Made by a program: the position numbers and the translations under genes. Positions 1 to 8,898 of a DNA stretch of 64,000 nucleotides are shown here, piece by piece. The stretch is from Bacteroides ovatus (GTDB lineage: Bacteria > Bacteroidota > Bacteroidia > Bacteroidales > Bacteroidaceae): assembly GCF_001314995.1 (NCBI RefSeq), contig NZ_CP012938.1, positions 4,960,001 to 5,024,000 on the forward strand, read 5' to 3'. Every line of letters begins with the position of its first letter. Position 1 is the first letter of the stretch. The notes under the pieces are model-generated. The model made no database searches. It saw only the letters and a program-made list of their open reading frames with translations, and was not told the origin of the DNA.

Positions 1-3000
1 CGTACGAGTTAGCTCAATATAAGAATACTTATTATATCGTATATTCGAGCGGGCTAATTCGTCGTTGGGCCAAAACCTTGCGAGATTACACCGGTCAGGA
101 TACTTTTTTTGTAGGACGTATCTCTGAAGCTACAGACCGGTTAAAAATACAATCTACCTCCGATGGGAATCTATGGCTGATGTATAATCAGGCTGTTTGC
201 TATCGTGATAAAACTGATAAAGGTTGGCAAGAGATAAGCACCATTAAAGGTATGTCCAACTTCTTTACCTGTATGGATTTGGACAAGCAAGGAAACGCAT
301 GGGTCGGTTCTTCGTGGTCTGGATTGCGGAAAATTGAAAACTCTACACATAGAATTGAAACAATGCCCGGATTGAAATTAGGTGACGGCAGTGTGTTAAG
401 TAATGACATACAGTGCATCTTTGCCGATAATAATGGCGGAATTTGGGTAGGCACTTTGTGGCAAGGTATCTGTTACTATAATCCGAGTATGTATAAGTTC
501 AAGCTAATTCAGACTGTTCAGAATAAAACAATGATTACCAACGAATCGGTGCGTTGTTTGTTGGAAGACGAAGACGGAACGATACTCATTGGTACTACTG
601 CATACGGATTGATGCGTTACTCTCCTTCTACGGGAGAAGTCAGCAGGGCATTCAAAGATATTCTGTCCGGTGATCTTTGTCTGACTCTTTATAGAGACAG
701 TAAAAAGAGATTGTGGGTTGGAACGTATTTGAATGGATTTTGCTGCATAGATGGAAAAAATGTGAGATATTACAATAAACAATTAGTTAATACAGAGTTA
801 TTCCCGGAGCAGAATATCTCCCGAGCAGTTTATGAAGATCCGGATGGGCGTTACTGGGTCAGTGTCAGTAATGAAGGAGTAGGTGAGCTAGACACCTCAA
901 CGGGAAAAATACGATTGTTGCGGGATAAACATCCGAAGATTAGCTTTCATAAACGCGATTATGGTTTTTATCCTGTCAGCAATTCTACTTTTGCGGTGTT
1001 TGGGGAAAATGGTATTTACTACTATGATACTCATAAAGATAAAATCTTTGTTCCTGAAATAGACGATCCGGATAATCCTAAATTTATGGGGCCTCAGGTA
1101 AGCTATAATTGTGTGTACAAAGATAGCCATTCGCTAGAATGGTTTGGGACGGATATTGGAATTCGTGTATGGGACGAACAAAAGAAGAAAGCTCATACGA
1201 TAACTACAGAGACCGGATTGGCTAACAATTCTATATCGTCAATCATTGAGGATGATAGCGGTATTTATTGGGTATCAACGGTAAGTGGTATCTCACGAAT
1301 TGAATTAAAAGAGACTTCTGAAGGATATGATTTTCTCATAGTCAACTTCAGTTCAGAAGACGGATTGCAGGGAGGAAAGTTCTATGAGAATTCATCGTTA
1401 AAAACCCGTGATGGAGAACTGTATTTTGGCGGTCATCATGGCATTAATTCGTTTCAACCTCAAAAGATTTATTATAATCATGTCCACAATAAACCTATAT
1501 TCACTGCATTCCGTCTGTTCAATTCTCCTGTTAAGGAACACACAGAATATAAAGGGCGTGTTATTCTTGAATATCCGATAAATAATACTCGTGAGATTCA
1601 TTTGAAGTATAATGAGAACTTTGTTACTTTCGAATTTGCCGGGCTTAACTATGTGAATACTTTGCAAACCTACTATAGGTATAAACTCGAGAATTTTGAT
1701 CCGGACTGGAATGAAATAAAGACCAATGGTCTGGGAGTGGCTACCTATACCGGTTTACATCCGGGGAAATATAAATTAGTGGTATACACAGCCAATAATG
1801 ACAGAAGTTGGGGAGAACAGGCCGCAGAAATGACTATTGTCGTTTCTCCGCCTTTTTGGGCAACTGTTCCTGCTTACATATTTTACATATTGATTGCAGG
1901 TGGAGTCATCTATTTGTTTTTAAAAGCTTATAGGAAGAAAAAACTTAAAAAGCAGTTCGAACAAGAGGCATTGAAACGTGAACAGCAGAAAGAAGAGCTT
2001 AATCAGATGAAGTTCCGCTTTTTCACCAATATCAGTCACGAATTCCGTACTCCGCTTACTTTGATAATGACGCCTTTAGGTATCCTTATTCAACAAGCGG
2101 AGAATCCAATGAAGGACAAATTGAAGTCAATCTATAACCATGCCGGTAATTTGTTGGAGTTGATTAATCAACTGCTTGATTTTCGGAAACTGGAGATGGG
2201 AGGTGAAAGTCTGAAATTACATCAGGCTGACATCGTAGAGTTTGTGCGGTACATTGGTTCAGGGTTTAAAGAACTGGCGACAAATCGATCTATAAAGTTT
2301 TCGATAGAGAGTGAATGTCCTGGCATGAATATCTGGTTTGATGATACGAAAATGCAACGGATTCTGAATAATATTTATTCCAATGCATTTAAATTCACTC
2401 CTGATGGAGGGCTTATCTCAACGATTGTAGCGACGGAGAAAAAAGATGAAAAGATATTCGTAAGAATCGAAATATCCGATACAGGATGTGGAATCAGTGA
2501 AAAAGACTTGAATGTGATATTTGACCGCTTTTATCAGTCGGAGCCAATTCCTGGTGTGACAGGTTCCGGTATTGGTTTGCATATGGTCAAAGAATATGTC
2601 TCTTTGCATAACGGAAAGATAGAAGTGCATAGCAAAATAGGAGTAGGAACAACATTTTTGATATATATTCCATCCGACTTGAAAGGAGACGACAGTGAAT
2701 CCAAAATTCCGGCTATGTCTCCCGATGTGGAAGAAAAGGTGGTATATTCGGACAGGAAAACTATTTTGATAGTGGAAGACAATGTAGAATTCCGTCGTTT
2801 TTTGGTGGAACAATTGATAGGTCAATTTAATATTCTGGAGGCTGGAGACGGAGCCGAAGGCGAAGAAGTTGCCATACATAAGTCGCCGGACCTGATAATA
2901 TCCGATATGATGATGCCGAAAGTGGATGGTCTGGAAATGTGTGTCCGGATTAAAAACAATATTCAGACCTCACATATCCCGATTATCTTGCTCACGGCAC

Positions 3001-3521
3001 GTATTTCAGACGAAGCTCGGATAGAAAGTTATAAAGCTGGTGCTGATTCTTATATATCGAAACCTTTCAATTATGACATATTACTGACGCGTATTAATAT
3101 GCTTTTAGAACAGCAGGAAAAGCGTAAGGAAATATTTCATAAAGAAATAGAAATCTCTCCTCAGAATATCACTATTACTTCTTTAGATGAAGAATTTGTG
3201 GAGAAAGCCTTACGGTTGGTGGAAGAGAATATGGAAAATCCGGAGTTCTCGGTTAATAACTTGTGTGATGACTTGGGGATGAGTCGTAGTCAGCTATACC
3301 GTAAATTTGAGTCCATTACAGGATTGACACCGAATGATTTTATTCGTTCTGTCCGATTGAAACGAGCTGCCCAGTTGCTTCGGGGCAGTTCATATAATAT
3401 TTCGGAGATTTCGGACAGGGTCGGATTCAATTCCATTAAATATTTCAATAAATACTTTAAAGAAGAGTTCGGATTCACTCCGACGCAATATCGTTCGAAT
3501 GGTAGTGGAGAGACTAAATAA
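1..3521 (+). CDS. Hybrid two-component system regulator (HTCS), 5'-truncated by window edge
   Basis: The frame is open from the first bases of the window (codons from position 3), so the N-terminus lies outside. In order it shows two-component-regulator propeller repeats with the recurrent pattern N-G-G-I-W-V-G-T (to about base 1500), a Y_Y_Y domain (about 1550-1850), one transmembrane helix (about 1860-1925), a HisKA domain with phospho-acceptor His in ISHEFRTPL (codon at 2037), an HATPase with N and G boxes (GCGIS, GSGIGLHMV), a receiver domain with Asp in ISDMMMPKVDG (codon at 2904), and a C-terminal AraC-type HTH (about 3190-3510). The family senses oligosaccharides in the periplasm and activates the adjacent PUL. 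Its place just upstream of the esterase/SusCD genes, reading the same way, suggests that it controls PUL-1. The missing part is only the N-terminal propeller and signal peptide. Confidence 0.95.
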   Translation, partial: YELAQYKNTYYIVYSSGLIRRWAKTLRDYTGQDTFFVGRISEATDRLKIQSTSDGNLWLMYNQAVCYRDKTDKGWQEISTIKGMSNFFTCMDLDKQGNAWVGSSWSGLRKIENSTHRIETMPGLKLGDGSVLSNDIQCIFADNNGGIWVGTLWQGICYYNPSMYKFKLIQTVQNKTMITNESVRCLLEDEDGTILIGTTAYGLMRYSPSTGEVSRAFKDILSGDLCLTLYRDSKKRLWVGTYLNGFCCIDGKNVRYYNKQLVNTELFPEQNISRAVYEDPDGRYWVSVSNEGVGELDTSTGKIRLLRDKHPKISFHKRDYGFYPVSNSTFAVFGENGIYYYDTHKDKIFVPEIDDPDNPKFMGPQVSYNCVYKDSHSLEWFGTDIGIRVWDEQKKKAHTITTETGLANNSISSIIEDDSGIYWVSTVSGISRIELKETSEGYDFLIVNFSSEDGLQGGKFYENSSLKTRDGELYFGGHHGINSFQPQKIYYNHVHNKPIFTAFRLFNSPVKEHTEYKGRVILEYPINNTREIHLKYNENFVTFEFAGLNYVNTLQTYYRYKLENFDPDWNEIKTNGLGVATYTGLHPGKYKLVVYTANNDRSWGEQAAEMTIVVSPPFWATVPAYIFYILIAGGVIYLFLKAYRKKKLKKQFEQEALKREQQKEELNQMKFRFFTNISHEFRTPLTLIMTPLGILIQQAENPMKDKLKSIYNHAGNLLELINQLLDFRKLEMGGESLKLHQADIVEFVRYIGSGFKELATNRSIKFSIESECPGMNIWFDDTKMQRILNNIYSNAFKFTPDGGLISTIVATEKKDEKIFVRIEISDTGCGISEKDLNVIFDRFYQSEPIPGVTGSGIGLHMVKEYVSLHNGKIEVHSKIGVGTTFLIYIPSDLKGDDSESKIPAMSPDVEEKVVYSDRKTILIVEDNVEFRRFLVEQLIGQFNILEAGDGAEGEEVAIHKSPDLIISDMMMPKVDGLEMCVRIKNNIQTSHIPIILLTARISDEARIESYKAGADSYISKPFNYDILLTRINMLLEQQEKRKEIFHKEIEISPQNITITSLDEEFVEKALRLVEENMENPEFSVNNLCDDLGMSRSQLYRKFESITGLTPNDFIRSVRLKRAAQLLRGSSYNISEISDRVGFNSIKYFNKYFKEEFGFTPTQYRSNGSGETK

Positions 3522-3532
3522 AAAGTCTCTCC
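3507..3532 (+). terminator. Hairpin overlapping the HTCS stop codon
   Basis: A 9-bp perfect stem, GGAGAGACT (3507-3515) paired with AGTCTCTCC (3524-3532), has an 8-nt loop that contains the TAA stop of the HTCS gene (3519-3521). No long U-tract follows, so it may be a weak terminator or an mRNA 3'-end stabiliser. Confidence 0.5.
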
Positions 3533-3574
3533 ATTCCCATTTATATACTGAAAATGCCCTAAAAAGGGTATAAT

Positions 3575-3641
3575 GAGACAAACTAACCTAATAATCGGGA
3601 CAAATTATCTCAATGGTGTCGATTGGATTCGTCTATTTTTG
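3575..3641 (+). promoter_or_regulatory. Candidate HTCS operator and promoter of PUL-1
   Basis: Two direct repeats, GAGACAAACTA (3575-3585) and GGGACAAATTA (3597-3607), lie exactly 22 bp apart, as expected for an AraC-type dimer. A Bacteroides -7 element TATTTTTG (TAnnTTTG) sits at 3634-3641. The predicted transcript start near 3647 lies downstream of the first in-frame codon at 3613, so the next gene should start at ATG 3685. Binding by the upstream HTCS is inferred. Confidence 0.55.
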
Positions 3642-3684
3642 CAGTGTGATTAAAAATAACTATGAACTGCAAAATGATGGAACC

Positions 3685-4998
3685 ATGAAGAATATTCTAT
3701 CTAAAAGAACATTTATTGTATTACCACTATTTCTTTTTTCACTTCATCCGCTTTGGGGACAGAAAAGTAACTTTAAAAATGACATTTGTATTCCGGGCAA
3801 ACTGTATATGCTTTCGGATATAAGGAATGATGTTTTTGTCGAAGCACTAATTAAAAGATGGAGACCTTACAATGACTTTGTGAGATTTTCGGGTGACTGT
3901 GTTTATTCGAGAAAACTGAATCGTGTAGCTTCTGTCGATACTCCTGTGGATGGATCGAATATGAAAATCGAATTGGTCAATTCGGATGAGTTTGAAATAA
4001 TAAAAGAAAAAGCAATTTCTATATGCGTAGGGAAAAAAGGAATAGGAACTCAGGAAGTTACTGTTCAGATACTGGGGGACAGTTTTGTCAACGGAGCTTT
4101 TTTCAGGGACGCGTTGCTGTCGAAGAATTATATTCCCGGTATAAAACTGGTCGGACTAAGGAATATAAAGAATGAAGAAGGACAATATGATGAAGGGCGG
4201 GGTGGATGGACAGTGAAGAAATACTTCGAGATTCCTAAAGGAGAGATGACATCATATCATGGATATATGCAACCTGTGGGTGAATATAGATATTGGGGGA
4301 GTTGTGAGTTTTGGAAAAACTGTTATAAGGTGATTAATGGTGAACTGACAGATACTGAAATAGTCTATAACTGTGGGAGATACGATCAATGCATAACTAA
4401 ATTCGATAAGGAGACAGGTTATTTGGCAGCTCCGAAGAAAAACGATTTAATGTATGATAATGCACGTGGAAGCTACATGGTTTATACAGGAAAGAAGTGG
4501 AAGAATGTTGAGGTTGATGAGAGAAAATGGGCTTTCAATTATAGAAAATATCTGGATATGTGGAATCTTGATGCACCTAAGTTCTTTGCACAGATGTTGG
4601 GGCTCAATGATTATCGCGACAGTTTGACGGCCGATTATCGGGAATGGAATAAAAAGATTGCCGAGATGAAAGAGTCATATTACAAAGCTGTGCCCGATGG
4701 TAAATTTATAATTCTGATCCCGTGTACAACCTGTGGTTCGCTCAACAATGTCAGAGGAGATTTTACGTTACGGCAGAATGCATCCATGTGGCAACTGCGA
4801 AAAAATATCATTGATACATTTGATGGTAGGGAAAGTGAAGGATACTATGTCGTTGACATAGGCATTACCATTGATAATGAAAAAGGGTACAACCGGAATC
4901 GTGACGGAATACAGACCGGAAATCCCCATCCATATCCTAATTATCCGACAATGGGAATTCCTCTTGCTGCCTTTATTCAATATTATAGAGAACTTTAA
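3685..4998 (+). CDS. Secreted SGNH/GDSL-like esterase
   Basis: A 437-residue protein with a signal peptide (basic start, LPLFLFSLHPLWGQ cleavage region). The first in-frame codon is at 3613, but ATG 3685 is chosen because the -7 promoter element lies between the two and only this start gives a clean signal peptide. SGNH motifs are visible: block I GDSF with the nucleophile Ser, a GLND block III, and a C-terminal NPHPYPNYP segment that could supply the block-V His. Secreted members of this superfamily in PULs usually remove acetyl or other acyl groups from polysaccharides. It is the first gene after the HTCS, 7 nt ahead of the sigma gene. The family assignment rests on the motifs; deacetylation of the PUL-1 glycan is inferred. 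It is longer than a minimal SGNH domain (about 200-250 residues), so there is an extra insert of unknown role. Confidence 0.72.
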   Translation: MKNILSKRTFIVLPLFLFSLHPLWGQKSNFKNDICIPGKLYMLSDIRNDVFVEALIKRWRPYNDFVRFSGDCVYSRKLNRVASVDTPVDGSNMKIELVNSDEFEIIKEKAISICVGKKGIGTQEVTVQILGDSFVNGAFFRDALLSKNYIPGIKLVGLRNIKNEEGQYDEGRGGWTVKKYFEIPKGEMTSYHGYMQPVGEYRYWGSCEFWKNCYKVINGELTDTEIVYNCGRYDQCITKFDKETGYLAAPKKNDLMYDNARGSYMVYTGKKWKNVEVDERKWAFNYRKYLDMWNLDAPKFFAQMLGLNDYRDSLTADYREWNKKIAEMKESYYKAVPDGKFIILIPCTTCGSLNNVRGDFTLRQNASMWQLRKNIIDTFDGRESEGYYVVDIGITIDNEKGYNRNRDGIQTGNPHPYPNYPTMGIPLAAFIQYYREL

Positions 4999-5005
4999 AA
5001 TAACA

Positions 5006-5515
5006 ATGATGGCTAATACTTTTGATGATATCATAACTTGCTCTTATAAAGAGTATCACCAGATAATTCTCAATTACATAACCTATCGCATCACTCATCG
5101 TTGTGAGGCAGAAGATTTGGCTCAAGATGTATTTGTACGTTTATTGGATTATAAACAAATGCTTCGTCCGGATACTGTAAAGTATTTCTTGTTTACCATT
5201 GCCCGTAACATCGTAACCGATTATTTACGCAGATACTACAAAAAACAAGAAGTGAATAATTATATCTATGATATGATCCCTTCTTTTACTAATGAAACAG
5301 AAGAGAAGATTATTGCCGATGACTTGTGTAAGACAGAACAACGGATACTTGCTGCCTTTCCTGTACAACGGCGTACGGTGTATGCGTTGAGCCGTTATGA
5401 AGAAAAAGATACGGAAGAGATAGCCAATATGTTGAATCTTAGTCAGCGTACGGTAGATTATCATTTATTTTTAGGACGTCGTGACATGCGCCGATATATG
5501 AAGAATTGCATTTAA
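5006..5515 (+). CDS. ECF-type RNA polymerase sigma factor (orphan)
   Basis: A 169-residue protein with sigma-70 region 2 (AEDLAQDVFVRLLDY, then FTIARNIVTDYLRRYY) and region 4 (FPVQRRTVYALSRY, then DTEEIANMLNLSQRTVDYH as the HTH). Two adjacent ATGs (5006, 5009) are possible; the frame stays open into the preceding gene, but that upstream part is a shadow. It begins 7 nt after the esterase and ends 134 nt before SusC, so it is inside the PUL-1 unit. There is no FecR anti-sigma gene beside it and the following SusC has no STN domain, so the classical trans-envelope circuit is absent. It may give a second control layer under the HTCS, or act on distant promoters. Confidence 0.88.
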   Translation: MMANTFDDIITCSYKEYHQIILNYITYRITHRCEAEDLAQDVFVRLLDYKQMLRPDTVKYFLFTIARNIVTDYLRRYYKKQEVNNYIYDMIPSFTNETEEKIIADDLCKTEQRILAAFPVQRRTVYALSRYEEKDTEEIANMLNLSQRTVDYHLFLGRRDMRRYMKNCI

Positions 5516-5649
5516 TATGAACTGAATCAATAAATAGAAGTGAAGCCAATGAAGAAAAAAAGCAGAAAAAGTAAAATGACGGGATGTCTGCACATCTTGC
5601 CGAGTCTTGAGAATAAAAATAATAATGTAAAAACCTCAGATTTAATTTC

Positions 5650-8600
5650 ATGAAACTCCGAAAGAAAATGCTATGTATGGTAAAGCAGGTGAAGAAGATA
5701 ACAATCTTTGCTTGTTTGGTGTGTGTGGTGTATCCCGTTGCTGGGATACAAGCGGCTGTCGGTGAACAGCAGTCGGTAGCACAAACCCTGAAGAAAATTA
5801 AAGGAAAAGTGATTGACGTGTTAGGTGAGCCGCTTATCGGCGTCAATGTGAGTGTAGTCGGACAAACGGGTGGTACGATTACCGACATTGATGGTAACTA
5901 TTCGCTAGATGTTCCTGCGGGTGCTAAATTGAAATTTAGTTATATCGGTTACGAAGACCAAATAATTGATGCAGGTGTAAAAGCGGTACTAAATGTGACA
6001 ATGAAGGAGAGTACTGAAGTGCTCGAAGAAGTGGTAGTTGTAGGATATGGCGCACAGAAGAAAGAAACACTAACAGGTGCGGTGACCGTAGTTAGTGACA
6101 AGATGTTAAAGGATAAGGGAGCTCTCTCTAATCCTGCACAGGCTTTGCAAGGACAAGTGCCGGGAGTCATTATAACCCGTAACTCGGCTGCTCCGGGAGA
6201 TGAGAGCTGGAATATGAAATTACGCGGTTCATTCTCGAAGAATAATTCAGCTCCGTTGGTGATTATTGATGGTGTGGAGTCTGACGATTTTTCCCAATTA
6301 AATCCGGGTGATATAGAGTCCATCAATTTCCTTAAAGACGCTTCTGCAGCTATCTATGGTAGTAAAGCTGCCGGAGGTGTTGTTCTGGTACAGACTAAAA
6401 AGGCCAAAGAAGGTAAGGTAAAGGTGGAATATAGTGGTTCGGTAACTGCTAAATTCGTAGGGTTGCAGCCTACACTGATGACATTGGATGAGTGGTGTGA
6501 TGCTATGGAACAAGCTCGTTTGAATGATAACAAAAAGCTGGCAGACGATCAATGGCTGCAATACGTAGCTTTGGCTCGTCAGAATAAGGGACATTATATT
6601 AATGTGGAGCAGTCGGGTAATCCTTTCCCGGATTCTTTCCAAGGTTTATACGACTTCGTCTTTTTTGATACCGATTGGCAAGATATCATGTGGGGGACAG
6701 CAGCTTCCACTTCACATGAACTGAGCGTATCGGGTGGTAACGAAAGGTCTGTCTTCCGTCTTTCCGGACGATATATGTATGATGATAGTAATTTGAAATG
6801 GGGTAACAATAAGAATCAACGTTATAATTTTCGTTTGAGTAATACATTCCATCTTACAAAGAACTTTGATCTTGAGTCTATCATTTTCTATTATCGTCAG
6901 GATCAAGTGTCACCGACGCAAATTGGAGAAGCTTTGACAGCCGGAACGCAACAACCGGGTTTTCCTTCTTCCACGATGGATGGGAAACCTTATGCGTGGG
7001 GTAACTGGGCTACGCCCAACTGGCGTTGTGAATTGGGAGGAGACAACAAACTCAACACTTCCGGTATCAATATCAGTGAGACATTTAAATATCGTTTTGA
7101 CGAGCATTTTGATGCAGTAGCCACTTTGGGGTATAACACCTCTACTGCCATTCGGGACGTGAAAAACCAAACAGTAGATTATTATGACTACACTGGTACA
7201 AAACGGGAAACGCGTGTGGAACCCAGGCAAGAGGATACTTATTATATTAAAACAACTGCACGAACCAATCTGTATACGTTAAATTTCTATTTGAACTGGA
7301 AGCGGACATTCGGTAGTCATAACCTCGGAATGATGCTTGGTACGCAATATAGCATGAAAGAATATGATTATACTGCAACTAAGGCTTTGAATATTTTACC
7401 TTCACTGAATATTATCAACGGAATAGGAGAGATAACATTACGCAACACAAAGAATGAAGGACCTTCCAGATATCAGGAAGCATTGCTTTCTTATTTTGCA
7501 CGTTTGAACTATAACTATAAATCCAAATACTTGCTTGAAGGAAATTTCCGTTATGACGGTTCTTCTAAATTTCAGCCGGAGAATCGTTGGGCTTTCTTTG
7601 GAGGTGTATCCGGAGGATGGCGTATCAGTGAAGAAGAGTTTGTGAAAGGGCTGGGTGTTTTCGATGATTTGAAACTACGTCTTTCTTATGGTACAGTGGG
7701 TAATCAGGGAGGTATTGATCGATACGATGGTGTGCAGCTATACGATTTCAAACAGAATGGAGGTGCATTAGTGGGGAGTGGTTTACTTTCCTATGTGGAT
7801 ACAAACGGTAAGCTGTTGAGTACAGACCGTACATGGGAAGTCATCAAGAACTACAATATCGGTTTGGATTTCGGTTTCCTGGATAATCGACTGACAGGTA
7901 CTGCCGAACTTTTTTGGAAGAAGTGTAACAATATGTTGATTGATGTCACCTATCCTGGAACATTGGGGGATAAAGCTCCTACCGCTAATAGAGGTAGTTT
8001 TAAGGCAAACGGTTGGGAAGGCACGATTAACTGGTCGGATAAAATAGGAGAAATTTCCTATCATCTGGGGGGGACTTTCACCTATACCACTAACAAATTG
8101 GTAGATAATGGGGGTGACGCTGTGATTAAATCCGGTGTAGTTTCAAATCGTGAAGGCTATCCGTTGAATTCCGTGTTCGGTTTGAAATATTGCGGTAAGA
8201 TACAAACGCAAGATCAGTTGGATAAATATATTAATCAATATGCCAATGGCAATAACAATATTGCTATGCCTGGTAACTTGCGTTTGGGAGATAATATGTA
8301 TGAAGATGTCAATAAAGATGGTAAATTGACAGAAGCTGACTATGTATATTTGGGAACTGACGATCCGAAGGTGTCTTTCTCTTTTAATGCCGGATTATCG
8401 TGGAAAGGCTTCGATGTCTCGGTTATTTTCCAAGGAGCCGGTAAACGCACAGTATGGCGTGGTGGCGAAAATAATCAAAAGGGAAAGAATGACAATTGGC
8501 GGATACCGATGATGTCTTGGTATAATAATTCAACGAATCAGTCGGTTGGTAATGTATGGTCGGCAGAAACGCCGAACGCCCATTATCCCACTTACACACA

Positions 8601-8886
8601 TCAGACACAGATCAATCTGTATAACTATATTTGTTCTTCCTGGTCAGTGGAAGATGGTGCTTATCTTCGTCTGAAGAATGTTACGTTAGGCTACACGTTT
8701 CCGGCAAATGTGCTTTCGAAGACTAAATTCATAAGCTATGCCCGTATTTATGTATCGGGAGCTGATTTGTGGGAGAATAGTAAAATCAAGGATGGATGGG
8801 ATCCGGAAGCGTCGCGCAAAGTAGAGACATTTGGCCGCTATCCTTTTACGAGAAACCTGACGGTAGGATTAAACTTGACCTTTTAA
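5650..8886 (+). CDS. SusC-family TonB-dependent outer-membrane transporter (PUL-1)
   Basis: 1078 residues. A signal peptide (about residues 1-36) is followed by a carboxypeptidase-regulatory-like domain (IKGKVIDVLGEPLIGVNVSV, about 48-120), the SusC motif EEVVVVGYG, a plug domain (about 125-235) and a beta-barrel that ends in the typical aromatic NLTVGLNLTF. There is no N-terminal STN domain, which fits HTCS rather than sigma/anti-sigma control. It imports oligosaccharides of the PUL-1 glycan through the outer membrane together with the SusD encoded 12 nt downstream. The glycan itself cannot be read from this protein. Confidence 0.95.
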   Translation: MKLRKKMLCMVKQVKKITIFACLVCVVYPVAGIQAAVGEQQSVAQTLKKIKGKVIDVLGEPLIGVNVSVVGQTGGTITDIDGNYSLDVPAGAKLKFSYIGYEDQIIDAGVKAVLNVTMKESTEVLEEVVVVGYGAQKKETLTGAVTVVSDKMLKDKGALSNPAQALQGQVPGVIITRNSAAPGDESWNMKLRGSFSKNNSAPLVIIDGVESDDFSQLNPGDIESINFLKDASAAIYGSKAAGGVVLVQTKKAKEGKVKVEYSGSVTAKFVGLQPTLMTLDEWCDAMEQARLNDNKKLADDQWLQYVALARQNKGHYINVEQSGNPFPDSFQGLYDFVFFDTDWQDIMWGTAASTSHELSVSGGNERSVFRLSGRYMYDDSNLKWGNNKNQRYNFRLSNTFHLTKNFDLESIIFYYRQDQVSPTQIGEALTAGTQQPGFPSSTMDGKPYAWGNWATPNWRCELGGDNKLNTSGINISETFKYRFDEHFDAVATLGYNTSTAIRDVKNQTVDYYDYTGTKRETRVEPRQEDTYYIKTTARTNLYTLNFYLNWKRTFGSHNLGMMLGTQYSMKEYDYTATKALNILPSLNIINGIGEITLRNTKNEGPSRYQEALLSYFARLNYNYKSKYLLEGNFRYDGSSKFQPENRWAFFGGVSGGWRISEEEFVKGLGVFDDLKLRLSYGTVGNQGGIDRYDGVQLYDFKQNGGALVGSGLLSYVDTNGKLLSTDRTWEVIKNYNIGLDFGFLDNRLTGTAELFWKKCNNMLIDVTYPGTLGDKAPTANRGSFKANGWEGTINWSDKIGEISYHLGGTFTYTTNKLVDNGGDAVIKSGVVSNREGYPLNSVFGLKYCGKIQTQDQLDKYINQYANGNNNIAMPGNLRLGDNMYEDVNKDGKLTEADYVYLGTDDPKVSFSFNAGLSWKGFDVSVIFQGAGKRTVWRGGENNQKGKNDNWRIPMMSWYNNSTNQSVGNVWSAETPNAHYPTYTHQTQINLYNYICSSWSVEDGAYLRLKNVTLGYTFPANVLSKTKFISYARIYVSGADLWENSKIKDGWDPEASRKVETFGRYPFTRNLTVGLNLTF

Positions 8887-8898
8887 ATATTAAATAGT

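Noticed and set aside
3613..3684. Upstream start for the SGNH esterase
   Set aside because: The -7 promoter element lies within it and the longer form hides the signal peptide.
4871..5005. N-terminal extension of the PUL-1 sigma factor
   Set aside because: The segment lies inside the esterase gene in another frame and does not look like sigma region 1 or 2.
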